The notes under the pieces are model-generated. The model was not told where the DNA came from. It worked only from the letters and a program-made list of their open reading frames with translations, and made no database searches. A stretch of DNA of 64,000 nt from Taenia hydatigena. Its lineage: Eukaryota > Platyhelminthes > Cestoda > Cyclophyllidea > Taeniidae. Below are positions 9,397-24,300 of the stretch, piece by piece (position 1 is the first letter of the stretch; each line of letters starts with the position of its first letter). The stretch spans positions 18,573,175-18,637,174 of the forward strand of contig JADWOT020000009.1 of the NCBI GenBank assembly GCA_036345935.2. Reading direction: 5' to 3'. The position numbers were made by a program, and so were the translations under genes.

Positions 9397-12300
9397 TTAC
9401 CCCTCAGATGGATAGCTGGCTGCTTTAATCACCGTAGCCGTCGAGGCGGCAGTTACAAGCTCTCCGGGCTCCGAGACGGATCGCCTGTTTTCCGTATGAG
9501 CGCCGCAAGACGTGGTGTTGGACGTGGATGAAGAAGGGGTTGCGTTCCTGTCCACAGAGGCCGTAGTGGGAGTGTACCAACCACGTGTTGTCTCCGAGTT
9601 CATCTTACCGACGTGTTCTGCGGACGAGACAGAGCTGACTCCTCCACCCCCAGCTGAGGAGAGGCAAGGCGAAGTGAAGGGAGAAGGAAATTTAGTGGTT
9701 GTCAAGCGGGTGAAGAAACTCTCCAATTGATGCAAAGTCATTGCGTTGTGCAGTGTCTCCAGCGGGTAAATCTCCGGGACACTTGGTGCACTGGGTACCA
9801 TAAGATCTGCTGGATTTTGAGGAGCTGTGCAAAATGTCAAAAATAACTCGTTGACTGCGTCAATAACTAATAATAGCTACTTCTGAGGAGGCGCATACTT
9901 TCAGTCTGAGATTGACCATCACTGTCGGAGCAGTTGAGCAACTGGACCAGGTCTGGTACACTGCTTGAATACGTGTCACGTGACCCACGAATCACTGCAG
10001 TGCTGATAAGTCCGCGATGACGCCTTTTGCAACAGGGCGAGTTTGTATCTGGTGTTGGGAAACAAATGGGCCAAATCTTAAATGGACACAACAGCAGTGT
10101 CAACATATGCACTCGAATTAATACCCTGCGACGAATCCAGTTCTGATATCAAAAATGATCGGGAACTACGTTGGCGTTTTCCTCTCCCACATTTTCACCA
10201 AACCGCCCTTGGACGAAATGAAGCACATCTCGCAAGCATGTAACATCTACCACAGACACCAGTATATGCTTCGGATAGAAGACAGGCGTCACTGCGCACA
10301 ATTACTTTCTACTTCGGAGGGAATTAGTCTACTGTAAATTGCATGCTCCAATCACTGCGCATTGCGTATATTGAAGTCATAAGCGCTGGACACAAATAAA
10401 ATGGAGAATAGCAGCGTAACTGTGTGAAAAATACTGCCTACAGAAGAGCAAAATCAACTCTAAGATTCGTCACTATTTTGTGCTTCAGGTTAGCGAAAAC
10501 TCAAACTTTGCATTTACTTACCGCACGTTCAAGTGCAGTAACGCATAATTGAAAATATTAAAACCAAATAAACCAATTACCACATGTGTCTTTCCCAAGA
10601 GGACACTGCTGGAGTTCTGAAAAGAAAAAGGAGAATTGTAAGAGATAAATGGCCACTGGTGTGAGGAGACCTAACTAATTCCAGTACGTGGAGGAGATGA
10701 TCAGGCATGGCTGCTCTCGTGGATAAGCAGGTAGCGAGTAATTCAGTGAGAAACGCCTCAACTTCGGTTAAAATCAACGCGTCTTTACGTATTAATGGGT
10801 TCCTTCAAAGTAATGAAATTATCGATGATATTAGGGCGATAATTAAAAGAAAGTGATCCGGTTTTAAAGTTCACAAATGCATCTCCAATTCACATATTTG
10901 ATTACCATAAGCAGGCAATGCACACAGCTGTAACTCAAATGGATGGTGCTTTACTTTTTGCTAGCCACTTTAAGCAGGCAGTGCGAAAGCTTAAGATAAT
11001 TTAGATGCAAGTGAATTGTATTCATGTACTACTTTTGATAATGCTACTTATAACAGCATCGTCGGCGAATTCAGTAGCATTGCCAATAAGGTCATGTTTA
11101 TTTTTTTCAACAAATTAGCAGCAATTGAAGCAGAACTTGCCCTTGAAATCAATCTGCATTTGGTAGTTTGGATAGGTGAGGGCATTTAACTCCTTCGTGT
11201 CCAGGTCATTGACATCGTGATGTAGGGCGTTGGAAGAGCCCTCTCTCGAATTATCTGATGGTGCTTCCACGTGCACTGCCTTAGGCACAGAGTTCCTCAT
11301 CCTGAATGGCATATTCTCCATCTCCACTCCCCCTTCTGTTGTGTTTTCAGAAGGCTTCCTAGCCATCATTTGGGCATCTCCTATGCGTGTCAATGAAAGG
11401 CCGTCTAGTTTATCCTTTGACGGTATCGTTTGATCTGCTGAATAGAGAAGCAAATAGAGGATACGAGATATCGAGTGCTACAAGTTGTTTTGCTGTCTTC
11501 GATGATCCAACTCTTGCTACAGTGCCCCTAGACTCCGTTAACTATTCCAGACTTCCTGCACGCCAGAATAGAGGTGAGGTTGGCGAGCCCAACGCAGAGG
11601 AACAGCAGTTGAGCTTTTGTCCATCATTTCAATCATAGCAAGTAGCGAAGTAAAACCCGGTGCAAATGATTCAAAAGTGTCACTTAGGAAGCTATTGTTT
11701 TAATGAATTAACATTTGTTTGAATACACATTTAAGCACGTGGACTTATCACCCTCCATAATTTACACCGGTGTTGTGGCGAAATGGGCTTCTGTTCAGCC
11801 TTGATGTCCGAGACTTTTCACCAGGAGGTTTAAGGAAGACTGGAGGAAGGGAGAGGAAAGGTAACGCTAAGGTTTACATCGCATATCGTAATTTATAGCT
11901 ACTATTAGGCAAATGTCTTGATAAGGGATGATCAACCTGCGAGATGTGCTTGCACATTAACTGACAAAACGTACAAGCGTTCTCAAGGCAACGAAAAAGC
12001 ATCGTTTATGTTGGTCTTGGCCTACTGAAGACCTTTTGATGACTGAAGAGGAAAGTCAACGAACGCAAGCTTCTGAGCTAACGTTTAAAACAAGACAGAA
12101 AGTTAAAAATGAAATATGTTTCAACTTTGCAACCAATCCATTGGGTCCCTCTATTTTTCCAAGTTTTGTGCACACACCTTACGACGTCTTGGGTAGATAG
12201 CCCGGATACCAAATCATATTTACCGAACCGTAGTAACGTAGTGGCATAAAGCATTTCAACTACAAGTGGAAATGGCGTAACAGTAATCGCTTACTTGGTC

Positions 12301-15300
12301 CTCGATGACTGTCATAGAAAGTAGGTGCCTTCGGAATCTGCAAGAAAAATGAGAATTGTGCAGGCAAGTGATCTCAATTGAGATTAAGCAAGGGTGAAAA
12401 TTGCAGACAGCATGTGTTCCATTCCATGTGACTGTTTGCAGGCACAGTCCGTCTGGAGGTGGCGTGCAAAGGTGGCACGACGGAATGCATAGGTAATCCA
12501 AACTAAAGCGAAGCCCGTAAGAGTGCGATTTGTCGCTTCGATAGAGGTACAATGAAGCATCGTGAGTGGTTCTTTTTAACCGGGCATTCTGGGGTTGCGC
12601 TATTTATCATTTGTTAAAACGCATTCATAAAATCCCTAGTTATGCGTCAACGAAACACCAATTCATCATATCATCATTGCGCTGCTTTTGTAGACGGTCT
12701 CAAGCCACTCACATACTGTTGAAACCGAGTTAGTGTTCTGAGGGAAACGCTAAGCACGTAGTCGGGTGGATTTTACGACCTAGTCCCAACTCGAATACTC
12801 TGTCATGCAGCCTCATTGGAGGAAAAGTGGATCCTAGGCCCAACTTGCGTAATTATCTTGACAAGAAGAAAATCTATAGAATCTACACTCATTTTCTAAA
12901 TTGCTTGATCGAAAATTTTACTCCATGCAACTGAATTTTGAGGCATGCTGTAGAGGGGAAGAATGCCGAACCATTCTCGATCAGTCATGATTGCAATCAT
13001 GCATTCCAAGCGCAGCAAGATCAGGATTGGCTCATCAATTTAAACCGATACCAAAAGAAGTTTGTAAAAATCACAGCCATCCTACCGCCAAGGCACAAGC
13101 ATCGGCCTTGAGATAGTCAGCCGCGGATAGAATGGGCTTATAGTCAACTGGTTTGAGTGATCCTCGGTGCTCCCGTTGCTCCATCCCCACTACTCCAGTA
13201 TCTTCTTCATCCCCCTGCGATTCTACTTTGCTCCATTTAGCCTTCTCAATTTGATCGAAATACTCCATCAGCCATTGAGCCACCGGTGCGCCCTGATTAA
13301 ATAACTCCTGCGCCCGATCTGGTTTCACTGAATCTAATGAGGTGTAAACCTGTGTTACCGTTGCTGAAGTCTCATCGGCTGCCTCCCCTCCCTCTTCAAC
13401 TTCTTCTCTTCCACCACCACTTTCTACTCCAATGCCGGAAGATTTCTTTTGAAGAGGGCAAAATTCCGGTGGTTGATCTCCAAAACTCATGCGCCGTGAG
13501 ATAGGTGTGGTGACAATAGAGAGTGGAGAGACATCATTTCGACAGCGCCACTTCACCGGAGAACCCGGGGTTGTTGCTGAAAAGTACCTCGACTTTTCCA
13601 ATTTTGATGGTGATGGCGGGTTCGATGGTGGTGATGATTTCTGACTGGCTAATGGCGTAGCGACAGCTAGATCGAGCGTGGAATGGGATGTGGAAACCTC
13701 AGATTCACCAGTTGTTGCGATACCATCCTCATCCAGGTCGATAGTATCGGTAAACCACGATAAACTTCGTGGATTCCCAGAAGTTGGTGGTTTCAATGCC
13801 GAAGACTCGAGTGAGGAGGTGACAGTGAATCTGCCATGTGTCTGCGACAAATGCGCTGAGGTGGGTCTCGACAGAGGCTGAGAGACATTTCCTCTATCGG
13901 AATTAAGTGCACGTTGAAGGGGTTTGCACAGCGTGGTAAGCGTCTTTTCGTGCCACGTCGAGTTGCCTTCACTCACGGCATGCTCTACCATAGGTCCTGT
14001 GCTCATAGAACGCTCAGAACCACGTTTAAAGTTGTTTTGCTGTTGGCGATGCAAATTCCGCATGTTATCCAACCACAACTCATGCATTCGTGAGCGGTGC
14101 CCGATCACTGCGTCCTGATTCACTACATCGGCGTAACAGAGACCGGAAACGCTTTCTTTAGGACGATAGACAGCGGAAACTTGCCGCGAGAACCGTTGGC
14201 TTTTTCGGTGTTTCTCGCAACGCAATTTGCTTGAGACCTTCCTGATGGCGGTGGTGTTAGCAATAGCAGCAGTAGCAGGGGGTTCGGAAATTCTACCAAC
14301 TTCGTGCAGATCAGAGGGAAGTGAACGATCAATACAGAGGCTGCGACAGCTGTTCACAGTCGCTTTGCCGACGGACTGATTACGGGAGGAGAAGACGATT
14401 TTGCGAGAGGAGAGCGCAGGGGGAGAGTGAGTTGAGGTTGCATCCACACCGGCATGCTCACTAGCCGAGTCAAAACTCGTCTCAGCAAGGGAGGTGGAGC
14501 TACTAAGCAGGCTGGTCTGTGAACAACAACCGTTCTGGTTCCATGCGTGGTAGTTAGCGGTATGAGAGTGCAAACAGTCGAACGAGTAGGAAAGAGGATG
14601 TGAAATCAAGTAAAGCAAAGCATGACATGCAATTTTTGTAATCATTTTTAAGTCGAGGGAGGAGGAGGAAGGATGGAGGGAGGAAAAAGAGAAAAAGGAA
14701 AGACGGTTACTTTTAGGCAAGATCAATACCCGTAATAAATTAACAACCTCTAGTCCAGTAGCTTGATGACAATTGGTTTAATTTTACGCGAAAAATGGCT
14801 GATCACTAATGCCAAAATTGTATGCAAAGGGTAGACTCAAGATCGAAATTAGCCAAATGACAGTTAGCAGGATAAGATCGCCGTGAGGTAACAAGTCAAT
14901 ACATTCGCCAGCCAGAATCTCGGAAGAGAATCAAACTCATGAATGCATTTCACTGGTTTAAATTTAGGCATGTTTGTTACATATACGTGACGATGGTAGG
15001 GGATACATTAATATTGAAGACTACAGGGAAGGAAAACATCTTTCCCCAACTAGATCAGACCCTATTCGGATTGCCCTCCTTTTTCCACAAAAAAAACTGT
15101 ACAAACCAATTTCTCAGCATGAGATCCTTCCAAAGTGATGAATCAAGAGGAGGAAAATCGCATTCGCAAATGATTCGCTTTGCTACTGCTCCACAATTAT
15201 ATTAGTCCATGGGATTGACGGATTAAAATTAACAAGATACGACACGGAGGGCAATACGACATTGATGCACTGAGGAACGGTAATGAATAAAAAGGTAAAA

Positions 15301-18300
15301 TCGTTTGAAAAGAAAAATTTTCGAGGAAACTGGAATAGAAGGTCCAAATTAAATCTACTCATGCCAAAGGAAAGCACTGAAAGATCATATTTCTTTACAC
15401 CTAACAAGTACTGTCAAGCGCCTCCTAAAGAAGTAACCCAGAAGTTGTAAATTATTTCAATTCACAAATTCGGTGGATTTTTTTCCCAGAAAAAATGTAT
15501 AACTAATGAGCAATAATGCATAAACTTAGTTTGCAAATAATCCACCCATTTTTTGATGAAAATCATGGAATATATCAGCCCATAGACGGATTTTCATTGA
15601 AGTACCGATGGATTGCTTGATCATAAAAGAGGAGAATTCGAATTCAAGTTGCCGTTACATGTTAAGCGAACATAGACTAGATTGTAAACGTATCTTGATG
15701 CATAAAAAGGCCAAGCAACAAAAGAAGACTAACCTCCCGTCGGCCAGGTCTGAAACCAGAGCCAGCAGGCAAATCTCTACATAGGGCATGAGCTCCAGGA
15801 CTGAAGTGCAATTCCACGTGAAATTTTTTCTCAGTTTTAGGTTCCTACAGAAGGGAAAGACGAAAGGCGGTTACTTTCCAGTACTCCCATTGTTCCTTGC
15901 ATTTAACAAGCGAGGAATACGGAAAGTTTTCACATAAGGGCACTCGTAACATTCAAGTTAGGGTGATAGGCGTTTCGCCCAGCCATAATGATCTGATCTA
16001 CAGCATTCAAAAGTTGCCACTTTGAATGGAGATTAAATGTCACTTTATGCGAAGGGTGCTGAAAGTTGATACATATAACTCTTACGAAATGTTTCCAACA
16101 CCTTGAAGGTGTTCAACCGAAGGTAACCACATGGCACTGCGAACATGAATGATTGAATGATGAAACGAGGACCATCAGCTCGCCACACTGTCAAAGCGAG
16201 TCCACACTTTTGTATGAAGGCTTTTAAGCCGAAATTGAAGGCGAAACACGAAGAGTAGATAAAATGTTGAGGTATTTATTACCATCAGAGGTGGTGACTT
16301 CTTGTAAGCTCAGATTACTCTGGTTGCCAATGCGGAACGCCATCGCCAATCCACGCAAGAGGATGTGAAGTGAGAAGTCTCAGGGGTGGAAGGCATCCAT
16401 TATTATGAAAAGAATTGCAAAATTTTTGTTTTTGCATGAACAAATAACGAATTCTAATTAGGGTAAAAGCGTGAGCCTCACATTAGCACCCAATATAATG
16501 AAGAACAGTGGACTCCGCCAACCAGAGCACCAATTCTAACTCCATAATACTGGATAAGGGGAAGAGAAAATACCGCAAAGGTAGCCTCAAGCGTAAAGTA
16601 CATCATAGATGATTGTGATGACCAAAAATTAATAAGACCTACAGCATGCGTCCTCGCAATGCGCTGACACATCAATGTGAAACTCCTTACTGCATTCTGG
16701 TGCGAGTTTAATGGGGTTCTAAAGACGATGCTGAAATAGGCTTCCCAATAAATTTGTTGTATGACAAGTGGAAAAGATACGGAACCTCACATTTTAAATG
16801 GTTCAGTCAAAACACATAAATGAATTAGAAATGGACGGATAGATGAGTATGGGGTAGATGAATAAACGAATAGATAGATTGTTGAAATGGATGGGTGCAT
16901 GGATGAACATGAGATGGCTGGATGGATAGATATGAGATAGATGACTAAGCTTTCAAAGGTGCATAAAAGTACTTAAAAAAACTGCCCCTATGCCGTTATT
17001 GATCTCATATTTCCAGATCAAGGAGTAAAGATTGACTTCCAGTAATAATTTCGCATAAATGATAAAGGGATTGATTCAAGTGTGCATCAAGTAGGAAAGG
17101 AAAGCCTTAAATCACGCCCACATCCATTAGCGGATAGTCCTAAAGGATGGGTAAATTGATCGAATGGAGGTTAGCCTGTTTAGATGCGACCAAATGTAGA
17201 AGATACTTAAAATAATCCAGCTGGAGAATGTGAATGTTCATGGATTAACCCATGAATTTCCAAGATGACCTGCTAGCATGGAGTCGGCACAAATAATTTG
17301 TCAAGTGAATTATGATCAATGATGGATCATGCTTTTAGCATGAAAGTGCAGAAAAGCTTTAGCACATTATTTACCCCTTTATCATATACATTGCGATGCC
17401 CCGATTATCTTGCCGTGGCGTCACAGATGCATGACATTGGTTTTCAGTATGCACATGTCACATAGTGCACGTGGCACAAGTGCACCAAATTGCTAACGGA
17501 GAGATTAAGTTTAAAACTACAGCAAAAGTACTGATGCCAGAAAAAATAAGAAATCTGAGCACACTAAGTGACAGTGAATGAAGACGCACTCGCTCTTTTT
17601 TTCGATGTAGTTGACGTGTGAATTCCCCGACAATTTCAACATTGAGGCAATGAATAATAATTATGCGGTCTGCGTTAGAAGAACCAAATACGGACCTTCT
17701 CTTCCTCCTCTCGCCTTCATCAGTACAAGTGGTAATGTGATAGTTCGAAAATTCCTCTTAGGCAAAAATAAAAGTTACAATGCATATTCCAGTATCTTAC
17801 ACTCACAGCACACCAAGCAAACACTAAGGCGCGTCAAATCTAATGACAGAGATAGGTGGTAGTTTTGCTGAAAAGTCATCCAGTCTCGGAGAGGGCAACG
17901 TTACCTCACCCTTAAATTCAGGTTGGGTTAGCAAGATCATAAAACTGAGTGAAGGCAGATAACAGGGAGATGAAAACAAGTTTCCCAAAAATTGGAGTGA
18001 GACAAAGCACTTAACATTGGCGATTGCAAAAGTGAGGCCAAAGTACAGCTTTTTTAAGCAGACACAAATAAGACCCATCAAGCTAAAAGTTTACTACTGT
18101 GATCAAATAGAATCGGAAATTGGGTGACCGGTGTTGAAGTGTGATTGCAGGAAGCCATCAGAATCCTCGCAACATTGGCACATGGGTTTACTTACATCAC
18201 TAACATTAGCCTTATGAGACTACTCTCTCCGTTCCAGACACACGGTAAAGCCACCTCCAGGGGTGTAATCTTTGGGTCGTCTTCAGAATCAGCATGAACG

Positions 18301-21300
18301 CCATTCTAGTTATTTGTTGTTTAGATTAACGGCAAGAGAAATAAGATGCGCTGAAGGCAATCTTAACAGATGAATAAATGCATGGATCAGATGGAGATAG
18401 GGAAGAGGTAGATTATCCGATGTGAGCTCTTCTAGTAAGTAGTAGTAGTAGTAATCAAAACATATATAACAAATTCTTGGACTATGTGTTATCGAATTCA
18501 CAACGTAGAGTGAGAAACCAGTTCGAAGAAAGCAGTGTCATTTTTTTGCTCACCACAGTAGGATCCTCGTAGATCATAATGACCACTTGCGAGAGGTAGT
18601 TGAGCTCGGGCACAGTGCTCACATAGTCCATCGCCCGCTTCCACTGCTCATCCGTGGCTGCATCCGCCAGACCGCCGTGCTCGAGACACGTGAGGATGGA
18701 ATGAAGGTGACTCTCGCTCGTAAAGTATAACCGGGTGCGCACAAAACGCTCTGGTGACGCGACACCCTTTGAATAGCTGTATGGGCAAGATGATGAGGAT
18801 GAGCAAAAATACCTGCAGCCGTCCCTCGAGGATCAAGATACGTAATGTGAGCCCTTTATAAACACTCTTATCGCAGTAAAGACATCAATGACTAAAAACT
18901 CCAACTCTATCCGGCAGTTTGAACAATGATTGATGATTTGGAGGTAGAATAAGAGACTCGACCAAGGTGTAACGTAATTCAGTTCCATTCGATCTCATTA
19001 CTTCGTTATGGCACTTGCCATCAATAAAAAAAACCGCCATTTCATCAGCCGAATGTTACGTTTAAATGAGCCGGGAGAAGGACACTAATTATGTGCGATA
19101 AAACCTGCGCAGCAGAAGAGCTTTCAAAATCATGCCGATTTTGTCAATTGAGGAAGTGCTTACGACTTCTACCCAAAAGTATTTAATGATGCGAGCAACT
19201 TCAGAAAAACCATATGCAACTAACACACAAGTCTGGCTTCGTTCGCTAATATTCTAAGTAACTGTAGCAAGAAACGGATTTCGCATCGTAACACCTTTTA
19301 AGGGGGCTAACACATCATTGCATTTTCCCAAACAATGCTTTGTGCAGCACACTGTTTATCATTTTCCATTTGGACTAGGCGACAATTTCTGCCGCCAATT
19401 TGAGGACAGTCAAGTTACACCTCAGTAGATTTTTTAATCATTCGAATTCCATTTCAGTACATGCACAAATATAAAGGACCAGTTCTTTTCAATAAAAAGT
19501 TGTTCCACGGAAAGCAAACACAAAAAACTAAAGCTTAGCACAACTCAAGCACCAATGAAGTAGTTTTCGCATCCAATTTAGAACACAAGGATTCCGTTAA
19601 TATGAAGTAAAAATCTGAAAAATCCTGTTGTATATTAGCCTGCCACGTGGATGTAATACGTTATTTGATTATTTAATCATCGGTCATGGTGGCACTACAC
19701 GTGGGGGCTCTGCCAAGCAATGAACCTTACTTTACTTCGCGTATTGTGCCTTCTCTCGTCTTTGGGGAAGCCTCGGAGGACCACATTAGCGGCAGCGAAA
19801 AGTGAACTTGATATAAAAGCCCAACTACCCCAATTCCCACTACTGAATACTGAATCTTAGCATGACGGAGAACGTGTGACAACCCCTAACAAAGGGGTTG
19901 GTAATGCGGCTCACCATTTGCAGCTGCCCTAGTTCCATAGCCTGCAAAAATGCTATTAACAAATGAGGTACCACTAGCCGCGAATTAGCTGGAAAAGTAC
20001 GTCCTCAGGAAGTCCCTCGGAGAAGCACATGGATTAACCAAGTAGTAACCTCAAATGCAACTTCGACAAATGGGTAACAAAATCTAGGATTTAAGAATAG
20101 CTATCAACGCATGTTTCCCAATTTAACACCACGAAAATTAAACATTCTAAAGGAAATGGAAAAACGAGGCTTTATTAGAACTGTGAGCAAGTAATTCCAA
20201 AGGTAACTCTAATGTTTATTATACTCATAAAGGCAGGAAGAAACAACTGTAGTTATGTTCAATTAAGGCTTCAATAGGGGCTCCAAGACGCTATAGTAGC
20301 AGTTGTGAAAAACGGGGAGATTTATTTAGTACCACTTTTGAGACGAAAAGCTCAAAACAGGGAATGCTTTAATGAGTATTTAGGTTGGAAAATTCTCGTT
20401 TAATATTGCAGTCGTAAAGAGAATTTTTCCATGAATCAAACAATAAATAAGTTGTTGTTAGTATCAGCACAATGAATTAAATTACGACGACCAAAGGTAT
20501 CCCTTTAGTATAACTGTTGAACATGAAATAAGATGCAAATGATGTTTACCGAAAAGAGAAAAGAAAAACTACAATGCTAAAGCTACGTTTGACCGAAATT
20601 CATAATTATGCCCCTTATATTTTCAGGTCTAATTTTAGCAACGTTTGTTGCCAATGTCACAAATATGTGACCGAAGCTGGGCGTTATATACTGCAAAATG
20701 CGTTCCCTGCCACACCCTGATAAACTCCACACACTAAACTATGCTTGTGTAGAAAAGGGATCGGTTGAGTTTAGTGGAGTTTTTTGCTTTCTTTCTTTCT
20801 TTCAGTTTTTGAGCGGCATAACATTCAAAGGGACATCAAACACCTGTGCCGCAGTTGTTCACCGCTCTCTGCAAAACCTTGACAGTGAAGGTGTCAAAGC
20901 GATATGCACCCGTAAAACCATTTATGATAAATTTGTTCAATCCAAATTTATTCAAGCTTTGGATGATGGAAGAAAGTTATAAAAGCGGTAATTTTGGTGG
21001 CTATAAAAATTTACTTGAATTTTGAATAATGCCGACAAAATAATGAGCGTTCCACGCAAAACAAAAAGCAAGAAAGAAAAAAAGCTTAAACTTAAGTTTG
21101 TTTCTTTTATCTTCAGCGCTGAGATGGGACGAAACTTGCCTTTTCGTCACAGACTATCGAATTGTATGACCTGAAGTGAAAATGAAACAAGGCCTTCCGA
21201 CTTCGGCCGAAATCCTACGCTAAAATAAGCAGGCCAAATCATCAGGTGTTTACAGAACGCATTGTGACCGCTCATTTCACAACACAGGACCCATGCTCAG

Positions 21301-24300
21301 AGGTCGCAGACGGTTCGGCGTGACGCGTCTCCTTTATAAACATCACATGCGAACAAGAGGAGATTTTTCACTTGAAGTATCATCACTATCACTCTTCTCC
21401 CTCCCATCCCACTCGAAATGCGGCGGTGTAGGGTCTTGTGCCACCCTACACATCTTTGAGTCGAGTTCCTGTCGCATCACATAGCAAACAATTTCGTCCA
21501 CGGTGCGCCACATGAAGCATAGTGAGGATAATGTGGTGCATGTCTCAAGTGAAGAGATGATCAGTGACACTTGCATTTGTCTAGGGAAGGTTGCAACATA
21601 AAATCCATTCCTTACCCAAAGTCAGCAAGTCAGTAGGCAGTCTACAATACAGGGAAAAGGAAGGAAAGAAGGGACTGGCAGTTCTTCAAGTCCATTCGCA
21701 TCCATTTACGCACGTGGCACTCATTTGGTTAGGAGCCTTCACACCATGTATTTACAAATCATTATTAGTAATAAAGATAATTTTCTTCTCTGCATAGTGC
21801 ATCTTTATTTGAGTGAATCATAAACAAAACCAAGTGACATAGAATGAAGTTTATGGAAAAGCAGTTTCTGTGGCACCTCTAAAAACGAGTTAAAACTTAA
21901 ATCGCAGAGCTGACAGACTTTAAATACGTCGATTGGATAAATTCAACCGACGTTTGATGGCATGAAGGTTCAAAATGCAAAAAAACATCAGCACTTTATA
22001 CCTCATCAAAGATCGCCATACAGTAAACCTTACGAATATGGGTGATCACTTGATACTATAGGTGGTCTCCTGTTCTTCAACGGCTAGCTCACCCCACAAG
22101 TACATTTCTGCCAAAAAAATATAATGCACATACCCTTTTAAAACAGAGAAATGAGATGCTGTTCAGATTCCTACCGCCTGACTGAATTAAAATGCATCAA
22201 TGAATTTGTTAGACTGGTCAAATGTTGATCCCAGACAGCTCCTACGAACATGTCGCTAATAACATCCCCTCACCTAATCGACGCTTTCGTCGGGATGAAA
22301 CAAAGTGGATGGGAGGGCGGATAGATGGATGCAGGATTGACGGAGAAACGGATCGAAATGAAGGAAAGGATTAGTTAACGACAGGTGAATCGAGTGAGCG
22401 TGAATGAACCATTCCATAACAAACATACAATTTAAGGACAGAGGAGTCAATAATGGAGGGAGCTAGGATAGGCAAATCCTATCAATAGATTTCCAGGCGA
22501 ATTCGTAGATAAGTGATAGCCGAATTGAGGATTTGAAAATGAGAAGGAGGATAGATGAAGGGAGGAACGAATAATGCTGTGAATTGACGAAATTATGGAT
22601 AGATGAACGAGCCCTGAGTAGATTAAGGACCGATAAATGAACATTTTCATGGATGGAAATACAAATGCAAACTGAGACTCACCCGGCGTGCAGACGCGTG
22701 CATTCATCTACGTCGGTGTAACGAGCATCTGAGAGGATTTTACGTAAAAGAGGTGTACAAATGCGCTGACTTATCACTAACTTCTCCTCCTTCGTGATGC
22801 CGTATTCCTATAGAGGCACGAAAGAAAAAACCGTTGGGGTCAAAGCCACTTTTTCACTCATGCGTTTAGTTAGCCATGGCTAATACCCGGTGATAAGTGA
22901 ATTTCTAAGACCCATGGAGTTGCGTTTAGTAAACTCACTAAAGAGTTCGGGGACTAAAAAAGCGCCTTTCTTCCCTCAAACCCAACCGGAAGGCAGATCT
23001 TCTCACAGATAACTCACGTGAGAGTGGGGTCAATGAAGCCTTGCATTGTCTCGTAGGAAATCTCAGCCGTGATTGCTGTCTCACCTTTAGTAGTGTATAC
23101 GACACATGCACTAAGCAAGCAGCCTTGTGGGAATTAATTGTGAGATAGATAGTGAATAGATCGTACATTTGCCTCGCATTACAAGTCAGTCAGTCATCAA
23201 CCAAAGATGCAAGAGGTTTTATAATACATGTGAAAGAAGTGGAGGATAAAATAATTGCCTTTGAAGTTCGTGGTCATCAGCTCTTACTACAGGTAAACAC
23301 GACTGATTTGCTATGCAGCGAACCAATCGTTTTCCCACTCATAAAAGTATAATTCTTAGATTTTTCGTTATTACCAAAAGCAAACAATCTCTCCTCTCAA
23401 ACATGATGCATTGCAACAAATTTGACTTTGAGAGTCAGCTTCCGTGACACCTTTCAATTTGGGCTCACCAGAGGACTTGAATCACACCCATTAGGTTGGT
23501 TCGACCAACGCTTGATGGCGTGAAGGTTCAACACATAGAGGAAGTTATACAACACACAAAAGAGCCCGGTACAGATAGATTGATGCAATTTAAACCAACT
23601 CATATACTTCACACGTGCCTGCAGGTTAAAGTAAGTCGTTGTAGCAACCCCACACCATAGCCGAAATAAATTTCCTTAATTGCCTCATAATTTCGTCGAA
23701 TTTAAAAAGATGGTACGCAAATAGAAGGGACCCGTATTAAAAAAACCAAGGAACTACCTTGTATTATTTTTTTGTTATAGGTATTTTACTTTTCAGACGA
23801 ACCCTTCTACGGAATGCGCTACCTCTCACTTTTGAACACTGTCCACCGATATTGGATGATTGGTAGAAGAATGATTAAGGAGTCCAACAAATGATACTCA
23901 AAACCAAGTTGAAAGGGGAGGAAGCTACAATGAGGAAAATATCCAACCTCATAGATTTTCACACTCTACCATGCCGTCAAGAACAGCAGTGAGGTATTTT
24001 GATGTCCTGTATTACTCATAAAGAGGACTTTTGCAAATAGAGATTTAGTGTGGATATGCGGCTAATGACAAAAGAATCAAGAAAATCGATCCAATTTAAG
24101 ATCTGACCCGTGATCAGTAACAGAGAGAGATCACGTTCTTATAGAGGCGAAGTTGTTAATAAAAACATGTTGCCAAAAAGACACAAAGGATGGACTAAAG
24201 CCAGAATGATTGGTTTCACGAAATACCATGCTTCTCAAGTAATATATGGCTATAGGCAGTCCACTGACAGTTGATACAATATGTCAGTGTCATAAAAATA

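Noticed and set aside
10577..10777. Leucine-rich minus frame between PPIP5K exons 10 and 11
   Set aside because: It could be an exon ([13 protein letters not shown]), but no good acceptor was found, and the phases of the flanking PPIP5K exons already agree without it.
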